Assembly (NCBI GenBank): GCA_022495005.1
Contig: JAGYXB010000618.1
Span: 1-64,000, forward strand
From: Rhyacophila brunnea
Lineage: Eukaryota; Arthropoda; Insecta; Trichoptera; Rhyacophilidae
DNA length: 64,000 bases
Reading direction: 5' to 3'
Shown here: piece after piece, positions 12,789 through 26,055 of the stretch
Position numbering within the stretch: position 1 is the stretch's first letter
How the letters are laid out: each line of letters starts with the position of its first letter
The notes under the pieces: generated by a model
Seen by the model: only the letters and a program-made list of their open reading frames with translations
What the model was told of the DNA's origin: nothing
Databases searched by the model: none
Position numbers and translations under genes: made by a program

Positions 12789-15700
12789 CTGAAACAAAAG
12801 TCACACTGAAAACTGCCATTTTTCTGCAACTGGTAATAGTCGGGCGCACACGCAAAAATCTTATAATATTATGAGGGCTGTCCAAATTTAATGCATTATT
12901 AAAATATACAATATAATACGCAAACAAATGATATAAATTATTTATATGTAAACAATTGTAGTAAAATATTGTAGATGAAGATGTTATCATTTTTAATATA
13001 ATATATCTGATTCTGCAGTTTAGTTATTAACTTTTAATTTATTATTTATTTACGTAAATCAAGAAAAGTAAGAATGGTTTGATTTGCGAAAACTTTTTCA
13101 CATAAACATAAAATTTACTAAATGTATTACGCTTGACAATGATATGAAACGAAAGAATCACTCTCACATAGCACAAAATCATTCAGAGACTCATATTGTC
13201 ACCATGCTTATTAATTATTTATTACACTCAATTTTTAACTGACTTAGGTCCCGGTGTTAATTTTGAGTTCACTGAATGATCAATTTGGCAGCCGTTATCA
13301 AATCCAAAATTATCACCATATATGAACAATAACATTCTAAAATTATTATAGAATTCACACAAAACTATTATTAACAGCCACTTCGTAGAAAAATAAATAT
13401 AAAGACGACTAGAATTTATATAATACATACTAATATTATAATAATCACTTTAAACAAAAAAGAAAATAATCACCATGTTATATTTAAAAAATTGAATTAC
13501 TTACAAAAATATTATTATGTTGATAATACATACACTGGTCGCAAGCAAACTTTGAAATAATGTTAATTGCAGAGCGCGCCTTATATAAATGATAATAAAA
13601 AACGCATTAATGCAGAATTTTATCACAAATAATAAAATAAGATTCAGTAATTTTGGATAATCCAAAAATGTCACGTTTTCGTTTTTTATTGTTACGTTAT
13701 GCTGCAAATTAGTGCATTTATTTAATACGTGATTTTAACCATACATTATATATTAAATGCAGTGTAAGCAATCATAATATTTAATTTCCGGGGAGAAAAA
13801 CAAAACAGCGAATGCATTTTCTTCCCACGTATTTAAAAAAATCGTACAGTGACGTCATAATAAATGCAGTCTGTCTCATTTGTAAAATATAATAGAATGC
13901 ACATTGTCACTTCATGTCTGTTTATTAATTTGTACTTAATTGAATGAATTTGGGGAAAAACTTGTGATAATTGATACAATATACTAATGTTTACTGAATT
14001 GAGATAAAATCAATACAGTTTTCTGGTTATTGATATCAATTTTCCCCATGGCTATATTAGTTAGAAATGGGATGATGATATAATACATAAGCCTATTATA
14101 CATTCAATCAATTATATTGTAATATATATTAAAACATAGTAAGAAAAACAGCAATGGCATAAAATAATATACATATTTATTTATATTAGGTATAATATCA
14201 TGATATAGCGCGAGAATAATTTATTATTAATACATAAAGTGCATAGGATGGTTTTACAACATTCATTAAAAATTTAGATCATACTAGTTAATGTGTGTAA
14301 TGTTATATAATGTACAGGTTATACGATGTCTATGAGTCAGTTAAGTTTCAAATGATGTTCAATTTATACTAATGATTTAGGTCAACGAAAGATGACTGTC
14401 ATTATTATTGTCGTAATATGGCTATCAATAAATAATAATAGTTATTTATTGATTTCAATTTTACTATGATATTGCACATAATATTATACACGTATATATA
14501 ATATATGTAGCTTATATAAGTAAATTAATGTTTTAGATTATATTTTGTATTTGATTATGAGACACCTGTATTAACATATTATTATATTTAAAAAATATGA
14601 TTTGAATGAGAACTACTAATAACTATAACTACTAATACGAAGACATCAATTTTTTTGCAATATAGTATTGTTTACAATAACAATATAAGAATTATTTTAA
14701 ACTAATACATATGAATTAAAATAGTTATCACAATTATATACCTACCGGATATAGAGTTTTTTTTTCAACGGTTAATAATATAACAATAAATATCCTCGAT
14801 GATACATAGGTATAAGAAGATCAATAAAAATAAATCTGTAAAATGTAATGAGTAAGTATGTAAAAAATTTAAATAAATAAAATATTTAAATTTAATGAAA
14901 TCACAATAATAACCATCGCATTACGATTTTAGAATTATCTAAATATAATTCAATTAAAATTAATATTACATTATTATCTAATTGACCTGTGTTCGGCACT
15001 ATTACGGATTGTAAACAGAAAAGTATGTAATGTAAACTTTTTCTTTAAAAGTGGAAGTAAACTTTTTGACGCTTTAGATGTAAATGTTGGATATTTTATT
15101 TGCTGTCTGCTGAGATAGTAATAAACACGGTCTTATTAGTATTATCTAATATTATAGTTACCTACTACGTTGGCAAGTATGAGTTGAATAAAAGTAAAAA
15201 TAGTTACGGCGTGTTTAAGTAGGGCGTAGTGAGTATTAAAAACGATATTGAGAACAGACAAAAATTGTTATGTATTATCGGTAAGTGTGCCGAAAACGTT
15301 ATGCCTTTATTCATCAACGTGAGATAATAATTATTATTGCACGCTATTACCAACTGGTTTTTTTGTTGTAGAGAAGTAACTGGTTGAGAAGAGAGGTTAG
15401 TAAAAAATTTGGCCTGCAGCAACGATTCGACAGTGACCCACTTAGCCATTGCATAAGAAACTGCCGGAACGCAGTAGAAAGAATAACACGGTGACTTGAG
15501 TACTGACGCAATTATTTGATCGTTTCGACACTTTAGGAAACCGAAAAACACCTACAGGTTTCAACTACGGACCACCGAGATTTACCGAAATTTCGAAATG
15601 CATTTTGTACAGTTCCGAAATTATGTATTGCGAGTACCCTATTTATCTATTTATAGTATTTGGGTATTGTTTTTTTTTCATTTCCTTGACACTGCCTAGT

Positions 15701-18188
15701 TGCTTACTTTGCAGTTTTCATCACAAGTAAACTAGCGATAAAAACTGCAAGCAAGAAGAAGGAAACAAAACTGTTTATTTAAAGAAAAAAATATGTTAAA
15801 AAAACGGTTAGATAATAGTCACGTAATTGGTGTTCTACTTTCCTCTGATATAATAAAATCGGTCATGATTTGATGTCTTGCAAATTGTGGTAATTGTTTA
15901 ATTAAGTTGTGTAAACAAAAATATCATATTTCCTTAATAATTGTAATAAAAACCTACTCATAAAAAAATCGTCTTATACAATAATTGCTGTCGACAATTA
16001 TTGGTGTTAGTCGGTCTATTACTAATCAGTTTTTAATATAGCTATCTATTTTGTGATAATCCTATTTGGCAATCATAAATAAATCTTGTAAGTATTTTTT
16101 TAAGTGTTTTTATTTTGTTTGTGAAAAAAAAACCTACAAAGTAACATTATTATTATGCATTATACAATATATTAATAAGAAAAGGTACCTACAATCTTAT
16201 ATATATATATACCTTTATAGATACGGGTTGGTGCACAGATTTTTGTATATTTTAAATAAGCCAAATTTTAAAGATTCGATTGACTGAGAATTGAAAGTGA
16301 AATGAACATATTATTAGTATTTAAATATTTTCTCAGATAGCATATTATAATTAATTACCTACAATATGTTTACAGTATATAATTTTATTTATGATATAGA
16401 AGGGCGTTTTATGTATAGTAATATATTATAATGAAATTTCATTGAAATATTATTTATATTCAATGTACGTAAGTACCTACTAATTTTTTTTATTAAATAA
16501 TTAAAACCCGTATCTATAAAGGAAGACATATGGTGTATCGGAATTTTATAAACATAATATACGATAATACATTATATTATATCAATTATTTTGAGAAAAA
16601 AAACAGAAACACATAATGCTAATAATAACTCATAGGAAAGTTAATTTATTAATAATGTTCATACTATCACGGTGTTTTAATTTTTTTATGGATAAATTCG
16701 GTTCTAACTAGAGATTCTTCATCACTTAAAAATATATTAAATATAAATATATCTGTCACCTGAATAAATAAACAAGTTAACGTTTATTTGCGTGGAGCGT
16801 TAAAAACTTAATTTTTATTTGTTTAATTGATTAGGGTGAACTATTCAAATAATGTCTTGTAACAACAAAATACCTTTGCGTACTGACTTTGTTGACATAC
16901 AATTTAATTGTATAATTGATTTGCCCACTAATTTGGTGAACAGCCTTCAATATACAATTAAAAGAAAATCGATGAATAAAAGTTACCTATTTTACATATT
17001 AATATGTAAATTACAGCATTAAATGTGTAAAATTTATATTGATTTAATAATTTCAAGGACTTTGGCCAGATAATGAATTCAATTTATGTATTTTTTTAGT
17101 CACTTAAGTACAATAGAAAATAGATTGATGTTTTTATTCCAATTAGAGATTCATTTGCACTTTGCTCTGCATTTTATTAAAAAAAAACAACGATGATTAC
17201 TATGTGGAGTTGTAATTATCTATATAATTTTCATTTTTCTTTTTACTCTGAACTGGAATTAGTTCATCTGAGAAGCTATTTCACGCATCTTTCAATACAC
17301 AGGATATATATTATACTTCATCAGAGTCAAGAAAAAAGAAGATTTTTTTTTATTTGAATTGAAAATAAATACATATATACAACTCGTCGAAGAGACGATC
17401 GCTAGACAAAATATCTACTCGTCTGGTAGTATTTAAGAGACAGGAAATATTCGGAAGGTAGACCTAGGTATAGTATAGGCCACTGAACCAGTGAGATGGT
17501 AGCAATGCAGTGTACACGACCTAGAGTAATAGAACCTGTTTAAAGAAAACTTCATGCTGCCGTTGACTGATTCATATACTATTCTCTGATACTTTTTGTT
17601 ATCGATATTAAATGGAAATTGTTTAACAATAAAAATAAAATAAATGTTTTGGCATTTTGGTATACCTGGTTCTATATAAAAAAATAATCATTTATATAAT
17701 ATTAGCTGGTAGACAATTCGCAATGCAACTTAAATTACTATTTTTACCTAGTATACATATAGAATAGAACTGACGTACATTCACTTCTAACTCATCCATA
17801 CGTTTTATTTTTAATTCGATAATATGATATAATGTTAATTATTTAGTTTGATTAATTTACATTAGGCATCTTTTGGTGATTGAATGATAACCATTGTACT
17901 TATGTATGAGTTATATATAATCAAAAGTAAAGCTGTTCACTAATCGAATATTTATGGCCATATTATGTATCTTTGTTATTCATATTCATAAATGAATTAA
18001 TAATGTAGAATAAATAAATAGATATTTTAAGAAAATTCATTACGTTCTAAAAACATATAATGTTTTTCAGTATTAGATATTTGTAAATATTGATCTACAT
18101 TTGTTTTTATAAATCGACTTAGCTGTTTTAATTAATAAATAGTAATTAATTACGCTTTACTATTTAACTTATTATCAAAAATATTCTA
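12789..18188. other. Long gene-poor stretch upstream of the CRAL-TRIO gene
   Basis: AT-rich DNA without a supportable exon. It should contain the promoter and 5' non-coding exon(s) of the CRAL-TRIO gene, but I cannot place them. A CRE-like TGACGTCA sits at 13,851-13,858, without other support. An imperfect hairpin at ~15,690-15,765 (arms built on TTGC-TTTGCAGTTTT) and the inverted-repeat element at 16,212-16,522 are the only structures noted. Confidence 0.4.
16212..16522. mobile_element. Small MITE-like inverted-repeat element
   Basis: A perfect 18-bp inverted repeat, CCTTTATAGATACGGGTT at 16,212-16,229 and its complement at 16,505-16,522, encloses 275 bp of AT-rich DNA. The length fits a MITE. 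Flanks show no clear target duplication beyond an AT-rich left flank, so the superfamily is open. Confidence 0.5.
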
Positions 18189-19468
18189 CGAGGGTGGGTC
18201 AATAAGTCCTTAGAAAAGCCGACAGGTGGCACGACTAGTACTGTAAGCGGTTTGTTTTCATGCAGCGGCACTACCGATTCAGTATGCTGCGAAGTTTCAA
18301 TCAGATTGGTCGGGTTGTGTTTCTCGTACATTTAAAAAAAAAATTTGCTTGTTTACAAAAATGGAGAAAATTGAGTTTAGAGCTGTTATTAAACATTTTA
18401 ATATAAAAGGGTTAACAGCAAAGGAAATAAAAAATGAGTTGGATTTAGTTCACTGCACATCTGCTCCTTCACTTGCAACTATTTATAACTGGTTAAATGA
18501 ATTTAAACGTGGTCGTACATCAACAAAGGATGAACTACGCTCAGGACGTCCTGTAGAGGTGACTACACCAGAAATGATCAATAAAATCCACGATATGGTG
18601 TTAAGTGACCGAAGATTAAAGTTGAGTGAGATAATTGAGGTTACAGGATCTCAAAAGGTAGCGTTATTTCTATTTTACATGACAAATTGGGCATGAAAAA
18701 AATTTCTGCAAGATGGGTGCCGCGTTTGCTCACAGTCGACAATAAATGCAATAGGGTGGTGGCCTCTAAAGCCCTGTTGTCGCTCATGCAACGCAATCCG
18801 GATGAATTTTTTCGTCGCTTTGTGACTGTAGATGGAACATGGATACACCACTATACTCCCGAGACGAAAGAACAGTCAAAGCAGTGGATTGCGAAGGCAA
18901 ACCATGTCCAAAGAAGGCGAAACCGTAAAATCAGCTGGTAAGGTTATGGCTACTGTATTTTGGGATGCACGTGAAATTATTTTCGTTGACTATTTGGAAA
19001 AAGGAAAACAATAACAGGGGATTATTATGCATCTTTATTGGACCAGCTAAAAAACAAAATTGAAGAAAAACGGCCTCATTTAAACAGGAAAAAAATCCTC
19101 TTTCATCAGGACAATGCCCGTGTTCACATGTTTACGATCAATGGCTAAAATTGAAGAATTGAAGTTCGAATTGGTCGACCACCCACCGTATTCGCCAGAT
19201 TTAGCCCCCAGTGACTTTTCCTTTTCCCAAACTTAAAAAAATGGCTAAGTGGACAACGTTTTTTTTCAAATGAAGAAGCCATCGATCGGACAAATGCTTA
19301 TTTTGAGGACCTTCCGAAAACTTATTTTTCTGACGGTTTAAAAAAAATTGAGAAACGTCTAACCAAGTGTATTGAGCTCCAAGGAGATTATGTTGAGAAA
19401 TAAAAAAAAAATACAAAAATAAAAACTGTTTTAATGCTTTTTTCTAAGGAATTATTGACCCACCCTCG
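18189..19468 (+). mobile_element. Mariner element, full length but inactive
   Basis: Ends CGAGGGTGGGTCAATAA-TCCTTAGAAAA match as ~28-bp terminal inverted repeats with one mismatch, and TA duplications flank both sides (18,187-18,188 and 19,469-19,470). Length 1,280 bp is normal for mariner. Its ends and protein differ from the mariner at 7.7 kb, so two lineages invaded this region. Confidence 0.95.
18361..19403 (+). pseudogene. Mariner transposase pseudogene (DD34D)
   Basis: The frame opens at ATG 18,361 with a helix-turn-helix region (LTAKEIKNELD, then ATIYNWLNEFKRGR and the linker RSGRPVEVTTPE). It continues in other frames with ARWVPRLLT, the first catalytic Asp in FVTVDGTWIHH (the usual DETW Glu is Gly), FWDAREIIFVDYL, the second Asp in LFHQDNARVH, and the third in [11 protein letters not shown], ending GDYVEK and stop. 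Frameshifts lie near 18,655, 18,895, 19,010, 19,140 and 19,220. All three catalytic Asp codons persist although the protein is broken. Family length is about 345 residues, matching the span. Confidence 0.93.
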
Positions 19469-20186
19469 TATTACGATACGGTTCTTCTAAGTATCCAAGT
19501 GATTGCAAATAAATTGTTAGAATTCTCAGTGATGGTTTATGATAGTGTTAATGCCATAAACCTCATTTAAAACTGTTAAAGATCTCACGACGCCGTAGAT
19601 TTTTTAAATTTATTTTTCTACATATTTTTAAACCATATTATTAAAGGTAGGAGCTTTTTTCATACTACCCCAGATTGTCTATGCACACGTTTCTGTTTAC
19701 CTAAACTGGGCAGATAGAGGTATGGAAATTTTTCCGATAACAGATAAAGTTTCGTCATTGCAAAAATGCAAAAAAATGTCTCTTCAAGTCAAAAGCTTAA
19801 CTTTTTAAAGGCGATTATAAAATAAAAAAGGTATTTTTGTCAGTTTTAAATATATTTAAGTATGTTGCCTTCTAATTGTATAAAACCGTCACTGATAGTG
19901 CCATATGATAATAATTTGATTAAAATTATTTATTGTATGGTAACATGATTCAAATTCACGCGAGATCGCCCTGTAGACAAGAGATGAAGATGCTTGACCC
20001 ACATAAAGGCAGCAGCTGCCTCTATATGTTACTCAGAAGAATGGAAGAGAAAGTGCTGTCCGCATATTCAGATATTGGTTCAGTGTTCACAAAACAGCCA
20101 TTAATAATTGCAACACTTCGGCTATAGGTAGTATTATATCATAGATAACGATTGCGCAATACTTTTTTGTATGTCGGCGTACTCAC
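19469..20186. other. Stretch without a gene
   Basis: No supportable exon or repeat. The plus-strand frame at 19,933-20,127 looks slightly richer in coding-like codons but has no recognisable motif or splice context. Confidence 0.4.
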
Positions 20187-20273
20187 CAAAAGTGGCGCAC
20201 AGCTTGTGGGTGAATGGACCGTCGTTTTGTGCCACACGATGCGATGATGTTGGACTAACTTCGATTGACTTAT
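20187..20273 (-). CDS. Candidate internal coding exon, unknown protein
   Basis: On the minus strand an 87-bp block is bounded by an acceptor (GTGCAG, + 20,274-20,279) and a perfect donor GTGAGT (+ 20,181-20,186). One frame is open throughout and reads SPTSSHRVAQNDGPF then THKLCATF, with GC content clearly above its surroundings. The polypyrimidine tract is weak and no neighbouring exon was found, so it may be a lone exon of a gene with long introns, a relic, or chance. I do not recognise the peptide. Confidence 0.3.
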
Positions 20274-22743
20274 CTGCACTCTTATGTCATGTAAAAAAAT
20301 AAGGCTACAATTCAGTCTAACGGTTTGACCTCGATTTGTAAATATTTTTATTGACTATTTTGTTATATGCCATAACAAAGCCACACAGTCAGATCGATAT
20401 GACATTTGTATGATAATACATTGACTTAATATTTGAATAATGATTTATTGAAGATTTTTAATCTTACAATCAAAATAAAATTATGTACGTTTTAAACATT
20501 GTCATATTATTCAATACTAATTCTGGCAAAAATAGAACACTTAACATATATTGACTAAAAAGAAACAAGTTAGTAAAGCTTAAATAATTTGAAAACACTC
20601 TATATGTACATAATATATCTACTAGAAAAAAACTTTGAAAAACAAAATACGATATCGGCGGGAAAATGTGCTTTACCAATAAAATTAAGCCACGTGCGTT
20701 ATATCTAATAACGACGAATTGTGAATTATTTGTTAAATAAAAAAAAAGTTTATTAGAAAATCTTGTTAATTGATTATAGTAGTAAGTAATTGAGTCAATA
20801 TAATTGTTGCATATAGAAGATTGAGCTTTATTTGGTTTCTCTAACAAAATTGCAAAAGTAAGTTTTAATTTAAAATAAACCACTTATGATTGACCTTCAA
20901 CATGCATATTTGGGGTAAACCATGAAATATAAGTGATTGATTATACTGGCGCTTACATAAATCGTGATAAACAACCTTAAGTTATTCTTCTAATTTTATC
21001 GATGTGGGGATTGGTTGTAGGTATAGGTATCTATAGTAAATTTTAAATGTATGTTATTAAAATAAAATACTATATCTTTTCAATGAGAATTGACAGTTAA
21101 CAGTACATAGAATAAACTAAAGTTTTTTTAAAGTATGTTTGAATACATTTTAGTATATAACCAACTTCATCGTTTAGAAGCAATATGATAAAAATAAATA
21201 AGAAAACAAATATTGTCAACTCAATACTAAAACTAAATATCAAAATTGAATTGATTGTCATACCATTTCAGCATGATAATATTTAATTATATCATATGTC
21301 AAACCGATATAACATTCAGATATCTCAAAATCTATCTATACTTCAGAGTAAGCCTGTCGTATATATAATTTTATAAACAACGATTTAATATATCGAAGTT
21401 AATCTTTCAAAGCAAATGGAGTATATTTATAACAGAAAACAAAAATTTCTAAATTCAAAAAAATCGAAAGTCGATTGTCCATAAACTACATTTTCCCGAA
21501 AGTATTTTTTAAACATAGATCTCACTTACAGATATTTATGTTGTTAGTTATAATTTTAGATGCTTGTAGTAGATTTTAATGATGTTTATGCAATGAAGAT
21601 ATTAAAAAATGAAAGCCTTATCTTATATGAATGGTTTGATTTGAGATTGTCGTTATTATATTGTGTAGATATGGATATAGTGGAGATAAAATGATATTCT
21701 CACAAGTAGCATAAATCAAAATATCTAGTTATAAGTGTAATAATGAAATAATAATATTTATAAAATGATAGTTTATAATATCTAGACCGGTCACATCTAT
21801 CAATACCTATCAATAAATAATCTTTTAATCTTAATTAATACATAGTATAGAAAAAAATATCTCAAATAGGTAGTTGTAAATTTTATAATACTTTGTTGTT
21901 ATGTCAGTTTTAATATGAGATTTTATTAATTATGTATACATGTCATATCAGAGGCATTACCTACCGCAAGTTTACTAAGCCATGCTGTTTTGAGAAAAGT
22001 TGTTTGACCCACTAATGAATCATTGATGTTATATAACAGCTGATCTCAGGGACGGATTTGTGAGATTATAGTAGGCCCGGAAGACAATTTTAGGGTCAGT
22101 TATATATTTATGTTTACGTCCAATTGATAGATTATTAAAATACTTGTCCGCACAAAACTGGTGCATTACAAGTCTGATAATAAACCTTATTTGAATATTA
22201 AAACTTACGGTTAATTACGAAATATTTGTCATTTGATTTTAATATTTGTAATAAATTTAATAAGAGTCGTGATATATATTATTTTAGAAACATGTAATGA
22301 ACATTATTTGTTATATAATTTAAAAAGAGTATTTAATTGAATAGAAGGGTCCTAATTTCTAATATCTGTGTAATTTGTATTTGGATACAGATACATATTA
22401 ATTTGATTATATATAATAATCATTGTATATGATGTGTAATAGTGTTACCATAAAAAAAACAATTAGCTCTTTATTTGTGTATTTAGATATGTAAAGGTAT
22501 AAATGCGGCGAGATTTAGAATCATTTTATTTACTTTTGTACCAATCTATCCTAAAGGTATGTATATATTTTTGTGTATGTCCAATTTAGCAAAAAATGTA
22601 TGTACTTACAGATCTTTTACCAAAATTATCATATCTTTTAAGCCCGATTAATATTTTGACTCTATTTATAACCGAAACCCGAAATTTGCCATTAGTATTA
22701 GTATAAGACATTAAAATCTAAAATTATTTCGTTTGTGTTCATT
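20274..22743. other. Stretch without a gene
   Basis: AT-rich DNA. Frames such as 20,470-20,883 on the minus strand are low-complexity, rich in F, L, I and N and lack motifs. At 22,047 the string CAGGGACGGATTTGTG followed by GTAGGCCCGG resembles one end of a hAT element, but no matching partner end was found. Confidence 0.4.
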
Positions 22744-23010
22744 TTATCACGTTTTTATTAGCTCGTATTCTTGTTTGTCCAGTACAATTTTTTTCTTGTG
22801 TGTCCAGTCCTAGCAACTAAATTATTAATATATACGTGCGTTACTATGGAAATCAATATGCAATGTCAAAATGACATTTCAGTATTCTATATTTATTCAG
22901 TATTTCAGTACAAAAAAGTATTTATTAAAACGTAGAATTGTCAAATTTATACGATTCATCAGAAAATTTAAAAGTATGGTATATAAAAAGTTCTTTTATA
23001 TTGTAATTAT
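22744..23010 (+). repeat. Unclassified dispersed repeat R1, copy 1 (internally deleted)
   Basis: Starts ACGTTTTTATTAGCTCGTA and TTCTTGTTTGTCCAG, then jumps to CCTAGCAACTAAATTATTA, GGAAATCAA-ATG and AATGTCAAAATGACATTTC, ending AAAAGTTCTTTTA. Compared with the copy at 28.7 kb it lacks about 200 internal bases. The palindromic AATGTCA-AAATGACATT is shared by all copies. Class unknown; no coding capacity. Confidence 0.65.
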
Positions 23011-24402
23011 TTGGTTTAAGGTAGTCTAGGTTAGATACAGATATCTTATATATTTTTTTTAGAAAACCCTTTTAATTATATAAGGCTGCTGGTTAAAGAA
23101 AGTCATATTGCACAATAATATTATGTATATAAATTCCATATAGGTAAAACAAAAGCTCATATTTTTTTTTCGTTTTAGCTATTCGTTACAAATACTAATT
23201 AATTTAAATATAATGCATGTCTTTAAATCAGTAGTAACATGAATCCGGAATTCATCACTGGTAATGTTTATCAAAAGTGTTAGCTTTGATATTAAAGCAT
23301 CTATTTTAATGACAATAAAATTCCAATATGATTCATTAACAACTACTAAGCATAACTGCATTATGACCATATTTATGTAGTGTATTGAAAAATCTGTTTT
23401 GATAATTTTTAACAATCTAAAAGTGTTTTCAAAATGATAAATATTTATGTTAATTAGATATATACAATTTTGGATTTTTTGGGTCTTTTTCATTTCCATT
23501 TTTGTATGGTGGAATTAGGATGAGATCTTGAAAAATGTCAGAAAGCTCGATGTAACATTCTACTGATTTCTAAAAGATAATATAAAAAAAGCTCTAAATA
23601 ATTTGATATATTACAAAGTGTGGAAATAATTATGTTAACTGTGGTAAATGACGACCATAAAATTGTATCAATATTTTACTGCAACCAACTTTGTATGAAT
23701 TGTAATTTTATTATACTTTGAATTAACGATGTTCATTGAATTTAATTGCAGTGGAAATAAACCTCATTTCTTATTGTACCTTAAGATTTTATTGAAAGAC
23801 AGTATAATAAAAACGTATTGAAATCTTTCCGCAATTAAAAATTTAATGATATTGTACTTGGCGTTTAATTTCCTCTGAATGCGGCTTGAGTGCAAGAGGT
23901 ATAAAAAACTAAAAAGGAGTTTTATTCCTTGGGATGTCTGTTGAGAAAATTCATTTCAGCATTCAATCAGACTATCGGAAAGCAATCAATTTAACAGAGA
24001 TCTAATAACGAGAGATTACAAAAAACTTTACTATGTAGTAGCAATGTATACGGACATTGAACGAAGAAATTCAAATTTAAAATTAGAATGTATTTATTTT
24101 ACATAAATTAATAAGTATAGCATTATAAATTACGAATTCAAGAAATCAATTCTCACAACATGACATAAAAACAAAATTTGCAATTTAGAATTTCAAAACT
24201 TATTATTTAATATATTATATAAAATTTTAATATTGCTTCCTAAATATTTTATAATACATTTATTAAAAGTTTATGGTGTTTATTTAGTATTTTTAACTGT
24301 CCACAGAACGTGCTAAAATAAGCATTGAATAATTATTAATAATTTATTACTTATCCGCCAATACTTTTATTATGTGATACAATAATTATTTTACACCCAC
24401 GT

Positions 24403-24530
24403 TGGAGTAGTGGCATAGTGATCACATTTAAAACCGTATAATGCTGATTCAAATCTCGCGTCTAAAAAACGTCGCAAGCTATTTTTTGTTGATCCAATTG
24501 AATGGCTAACAACCACTCCTCAGATAAAAT
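24403..24530 (+). mobile_element. tRNA-derived SINE remnant
   Basis: GGAGTAGTGGCATAGTGATCA resembles a tRNA D-arm/box A region and GCTGATTCAAATCTCGCG a diverged box B (GGTTCAAATCC), spaced as in a tRNA. The tail GGCTAACAACCACTCCT resembles the tail of the better preserved SINE at 60.0 kb (CTAACAACCACCTTG). No poly(A) or target duplication remains. Confidence 0.5.
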
Positions 24531-24999
24531 AATATGTTTATATTTTACTAAGTTGTTTAGAAAGTTAAAAAAATGAACAATTTTATTATTTTTTTATACA
24601 TAAGTATTCTGTTATATTTAATTAAGATGCCAAGTAATTAATAAATATGTATGTAGTGCGAATTCAATTTATATTTTTACTGTAGTAAATAAGGTACAGA
24701 AATTATTATATTACAATTTTTTTAAATCTGTACATTAATGGCTCGTAATTTTCAGTTTTTATTTTGCTCCTAAGTATGTTATGATAATTGTATTGTATGT
24801 ACCTTTTTCGTTTAAAATTCAAAACACTGGACACGAACTATCACACAAATTCGAGTGCAATCGAAGTTTTTTCGAATTCCAAAGTAAATATGTATTCGGT
24901 ATCACAACAATAATCCAAATTCAAAGTGAAAACTTTGTAGAACACTTTTGGCCTGGAAAAATAAAAAATTGACTACTGCTTTTGATGTACCAAACTCAC

Positions 25000-25300
25000 A
25001 ACTGTACCGTGTGTAAGTTTGACAGCGGTATTTGTAAGTTAAACCCCCCTTTCCAAGGCGCGGGCGGTAACGCATTGGCGTGCCACCCCCACTTTGAGGA
25101 AAACTCCGCTAGGGGGGTAAAATGATACATAATAATTAGTGGTATGTCCGACACATCAACTTGCCCGTTAGTATGTCAGGTGCACGTCGTTTTTTCTTCT
25201 TTCACCGGCTTTGTTGTTTTGTGAAATATGCTAGGAAATTAATGACTGTACGGCGACTTCTAAAGCTGTGGTTCGAGTAACTATTTAAAAAAAGTGTCTC
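25000..25300. other. GC-rich block, probably a repeat relic
   Basis: GC content rises sharply around CCAAGGCGCGGGCGGTAACG and CGCTAGGGGGGTAAAATG, unlike its AT-rich surroundings. It has no open frame. It could be part of a LINE 5' or 3' UTR; the class is not established. Confidence 0.3.
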
Positions 25301-25359
25301 AATTATAATAGTCAATAAGAGTTTGAACTAAGTATAACTTTACTTAAATATCATACACT

Positions 25360-25755
25360 TATAATTTCACGTATCGTCAAAATTTAAATCTAAATAATTA
25401 CAAGATAAAAAGAACTTTTTATTTAAAACGTTTTTTAATTTTCTGTTGAACCATTTAAACTTGACTTGACTAGCTTAAACAATCAATAAAATTTGTACTT
25501 GACATGTCATTTTGATTTCCATAGTAACGCACGTATATATTAATAATTAATAATTAAGCTGCTAGGACCATCGTATAGGAAAATGAATTCAATTCTACTT
25601 AAAAATGGCTAAAAGCATTAAAAAATGCATTGGCATCGTGTTCTGATATATTCTAAAAGTTTCAAATGTCTAGCTAGTCGGAAAGTTAGTTAAAAATCGA
25701 TTGCAAGATTTGTACCAGACAAATAAGAGTACGAGCTAAGAAAAACGTTGTAAAT
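25360..25755 (-). repeat. Unclassified dispersed repeat R1, copy 2 (inverted)
   Basis: On the minus strand this matches the 28.7-kb copy from AGCTCGTA-TCTT-TTTGTC through CTTGCAATCGATTT, CTTTCCGACTAGCTAGAC, ACACGATGCCAATGCATTTT and GAATTCATTTTC to CCATAGTAACGCA, CAAAATGACATGTC and AAAAGTTC. A short indel replaces about 90 bases present at 28.9 kb. Confidence 0.7.
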
Positions 25756-26055
25756 AAAAATACGTACCTACCTATTATAATATAATAGGTAGGTAGTGTA
25801 TATATAATTTCTAAGCCCCGATTTAAAAAGAAACTTAATAATTTTCAGAAATCTATGAATAAAAACGATAAAAATAAATTCCTATATGTTTAATTTAATT
25901 TTGCTTAAATTTATTGCAATTAAGGGTTTATTTATCTGCTAATAAAAAGTGCATATTGTTTTAAATAAAAAAAATACAATGAACTATCGTTAAAACCAGC
26001 CATTTCGCTTGAAAATTTTATTTACGGTGACTCTTTTTCATTTCCCTACAAGACC

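Noticed and set aside
13851..13858. CRE promoter element upstream of the CRAL-TRIO gene
   Set aside because: A single TGACGTCA octamer without a nearby start site or conservation is not enough to call a promoter.
15204..15551. 115-codon minus-strand frame
   Set aside because: No recognisable domain; no splice-bounded partner; the flanks are plain AT-rich DNA.
20470..20883. 137-codon minus-strand frame as a gene
   Set aside because: Composition is typical of chance AT-rich frames (F, L, I, N, Y), with no motif, splice context or repeats.
23179..23499. 106-codon minus-strand frame
   Set aside because: Low-complexity AT-driven codons and no motif.
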